This document shows positions 62,660 through 64,000 of a stretch of 64,000 nucleotides of DNA, piece by piece. A model generated the notes under the pieces. It made no database searches and was not told the DNA's origin. It saw only the letters and a program-made list of their open reading frames with translations. The DNA comes from Streptomyces mobaraensis (GTDB lineage: Bacteria > Actinomycetota > Actinomycetes > Streptomycetales > Streptomycetaceae), in the NCBI RefSeq assembly GCF_020099395.1, contig NZ_CP083590.1, positions 4,650,001-4,714,000 of the forward strand. The letters are read 5' to 3'. Numbering within the stretch: position 1 is the stretch's first letter; the number at the start of each line of letters is the position of its first letter. The translations under genes were made by a program, and so were the position numbers.

Positions 62660-63286
62660 ATGACGGAGGTGTCCTCGCTCACAGGGCGGCTGCTGGTCGC
62701 GACCCCGGCGCTGGCGGACCCCAACTTCGACCGCGCGGTCGTGCTGCTGCTCGACCACGACGAGGAGGGCTCGCTCGGCGTGGTCCTCAACCGGCCCACA
62801 CCGGTCGGCGTGGGCGACATCCTCGCGTCCTGGGCCGCGCTGGCCGGCGAGCCGGGCGTGGTGTTCCAGGGCGGACCCGTCTCGCTGGACTCGGCGCTCG
62901 GCGTGGCCGTCGTCCCCGGCGACGAGCCCGGCAAGGACGCCCCCGCCGGCGGCCCGCCCGGCCCCGGCCCCGCGCGCCGCCCGGGCCGGGGCGACCCCGC
63001 CGGCTGGCGGCGGGTGCACGGCGCCATCGGCCTCGTAGACCTGGAGGCCCCGCCCGAGCTGCTGGGCTCCGCCGTCGGCTCGCTGCGCATCTTCGCCGGG
63101 TACTCGGGCTGGGGGCCCGGGCAGCTGGAGGAGGAGCTGGTGGAGGGCGCCTGGTACGTGGTGGAGTCCGAGCCGGGTGACGTCTCGTCCCCCGACCCAT
63201 CCCGGCTGTGGCGGTCGGTGCTCCGGCGGCAGCGGAACGAGCTGGCCATGGTCGCGACCTATCCGGACGATCCCAGTCTGAACTGA
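62660..63286 (+). CDS. YqgE/AlgH family protein (DUF179)
   Basis: A 208-residue protein of the DUF179 family, opening SLTGRLLVATPALADPNFDRAVV and containing the diagnostic SLGVVLNRPTP, FQGGPVS and RIFAGYSGWGPGQLEEEL blocks. A Gly/Pro/Arg-rich insertion of about 30 residues (near 95-125) interrupts the core, as seen in several streptomycete members. Biochemical function is unknown; AlgH influences alginate and stress regulation in Pseudomonas. ATG at 62660 is chosen over one 18 bp upstream because it gives the family N-terminus. It is divergent from murA across 272 bp, in which I see no definite promoter. Confidence 0.93.
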   Translation: MTEVSSLTGRLLVATPALADPNFDRAVVLLLDHDEEGSLGVVLNRPTPVGVGDILASWAALAGEPGVVFQGGPVSLDSALGVAVVPGDEPGKDAPAGGPPGPGPARRPGRGDPAGWRRVHGAIGLVDLEAPPELLGSAVGSLRIFAGYSGWGPGQLEEELVEGAWYVVESEPGDVSSPDPSRLWRSVLRRQRNELAMVATYPDDPSLN

Positions 63287-63395
63287 GGCGCGGGGCGAGC
63301 GCCGACCAGGTGCGGACCGGGCGCGCGGCGGCGGCCGGACGCCGCGCGCCCCGAGCCTCGGCCGACCGTGCCGCTCCCCAGTACCCTTGGGGACC

Positions 63396-63686
63396 ATGAG
63401 CACTCTCGAGCCCGAGCGCGGGGCAGGTACAGGCACCCTCGTAGAGCCGACACCGCAGGTGTCGCACGGCGACGGCGACCACGAGCGCTACGCCCATTAC
63501 GTCCAGAAGGACAAGATCATGGAGAGCGCGCTCTCCGGCTCCCCGGTCGTCGCCCTCTGCGGCAAGGTCTGGGTGCCCGGGCGCGACCCCAAGAAGTACC
63601 CGGTCTGCCCCATGTGCAAGGAGATCTTCGAGGGCATGGGCGCCGGCGGGGACGACAAGGGCGGTAAGGGCGGCGACAAGAAGTAG
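63396..63686 (+). CDS. DUF3039 family zinc-binding protein
   Basis: A 96-residue actinobacterial protein. The conserved block runs HERYAHYVQKDKIMESALSG, then VVALCGKVWVPGRDPKKYPV and CPMCKEIFEG. The single Cys plus CPMC pair is a likely zinc site, and a Gly/Lys/Asp-rich tail ends the protein. Function is unknown. The ATG at 63396 lies 8 nt after TACCCT (63382-63387), a possible -10 for a leaderless or near-leaderless mRNA. A GTACCC...GGGGACC context makes a ribosome site uncertain. A GTG-type start 9 bp upstream is in frame but less likely. Confidence 0.92.
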   Translation: MSTLEPERGAGTGTLVEPTPQVSHGDGDHERYAHYVQKDKIMESALSGSPVVALCGKVWVPGRDPKKYPVCPMCKEIFEGMGAGGDDKGGKGGDKK

Positions 63687-63993
63687 CCCCCCGGGCGGGC
63701 GGTGCGTGGCGGGCGGTGGTCCGCCGTACGCGCCGCCCCCGTCCACCCGTTCCCGGCCCCCCTTCCCACCTCGCCCCGACCCCCGAGCCGCCGGCCCGTC
63801 CGGCGGGCGGGTTCGCGTCTCGCTCCACGGCTCCCCGCCGCGTCACCGTCCGCGGCCGGGGAGCTGTTGCGCGTTCGCGGCGGTGCGGGGTGGGGTGCGG
63901 GGTTCCTTACCAGCCGGGGTCTGGTCCAGACCACCCGTTCCGGGGGAGGATCCGTTCCGGAACCGGGCCAGGATCCCCTGCCGAAGGGCTGCC
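63687..63993 (+). promoter_or_regulatory. Upstream region of the next gene with a DasR-type operator
   Basis: No gene is supported in this 307-bp region. TCTGGTCCAGACCACC at 63920-63935 matches the DasR-responsive element (optimum ACTGGTCTAGACCACT) at 13 of 16 positions, with the core TGGTC(C)AGACCA off by one. It lies 58 bp before an ATG with GAAGGG upstream. DasR is the GntR-type repressor of N-acetylglucosamine and chitin uptake. Confidence 0.55.
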
Positions 63994-64000
63994 ATGAGCG
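63994..64000 (+). CDS. Start of a further gene (leaves the window)
   Basis: ATG at 63994 follows GAAGGG (63983-63988) with 5-nt spacing and is the likely start of a gene running out of the window. Only two codons are visible. From the operator upstream and from memory of the S. coelicolor SCO2946-SCO2943 genes (sugar importer and beta-N-acetylhexosaminidase), a sugar-binding lipoprotein is a reasonable guess. Confidence 0.35.

Noticed and set aside
63716..63990. Open frame downstream of the DUF3039 gene as a gene
   Set aside because: Pro/Arg-rich translation, no ribosome site, and it contains the operator-like palindrome of the next gene.

Overview
The window is a high-GC chromosomal segment of a streptomycete. 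The evidence is the gene order lpqB-comF-hpf-response regulator-secA on one side and the order Ser/Thr kinase pair-prfB-ftsE-ftsX-S41 protease-smpB-ssrA-helD-malic enzyme-hupA-murA-yqgE-DUF3039 on the other. This matches, from memory, the S. coelicolor SCO3011 to SCO2947 interval. The tmRNA tag ANTKRDSFALAA, frequent GTG/TTG starts and strong codon-position GC bias agree. No insertion sequence, prophage, CRISPR array or tRNA gene was seen; this is core chromosome with accessory cell-envelope genes.

Layout. (1) 1-11.8 kb: 3' part of lpqB, comF, hpf, an orphan NarL-type regulator, a YcaQ-like DNA glycosylase, a GNAT acetyltransferase, secA, an Rv3235-like protein, a DUF6912 protein and a HAD protein. 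Part of this order is shared with Mycobacterium (mtrAB-lpqB...secA1). (2) 12.2-17.2 kb: the giant NAD-glutamate dehydrogenase. (3) 17.4-30.5 kb: an envelope glycan block (GtrA-like protein, nucleotidyltransferase, polyprenol-phosphate-sugar synthase, two multi-pass glycosyltransferases, a GT2/TagF-like fusion, a GT4, a second GT2 and a GT39-like protein). (4) 30.5-34.2 kb: a sugar ABC importer without its own ATPase. (5) 34.8-44.6 kb: an FHA-FtsK/EccC-like ATPase divergent from two Ser/Thr kinases. (6) 44.8-53 kb: prfB, a sortase-substrate-like protein, ftsEX, an S41 protease, smpB, tmRNA and a modular surface protein. (7) 53-64 kb: a LysR regulator, small genes, helD, a probable small RNA, malic enzyme, hupA, murA, yqgE, a DUF3039 gene and the first codons of a further gene.

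The main new observations are regulatory. Two genes (YcaQ-like glycosylase and HAD protein) have exact TTGTCAGTG-N8-TANGGT promoters placed 6 nt before a leaderless ATG. This is the mycobacterial PafBC (LexA-independent) DNA-damage promoter architecture. A third, near-perfect copy precedes the TagF-like gene. A structured RNA of about 147 nt with its own promoter and a 20-bp terminator stem lies between helD and the malic enzyme gene. A DasR-type palindrome precedes the gene that leaves the window. The kinase PkaA carries five spaced T-x-x-(L/M)-P motifs that could be ligands for the FHA protein encoded next to it.

All assignments come from reading the sequence and recalling families; no search or folding program was run.
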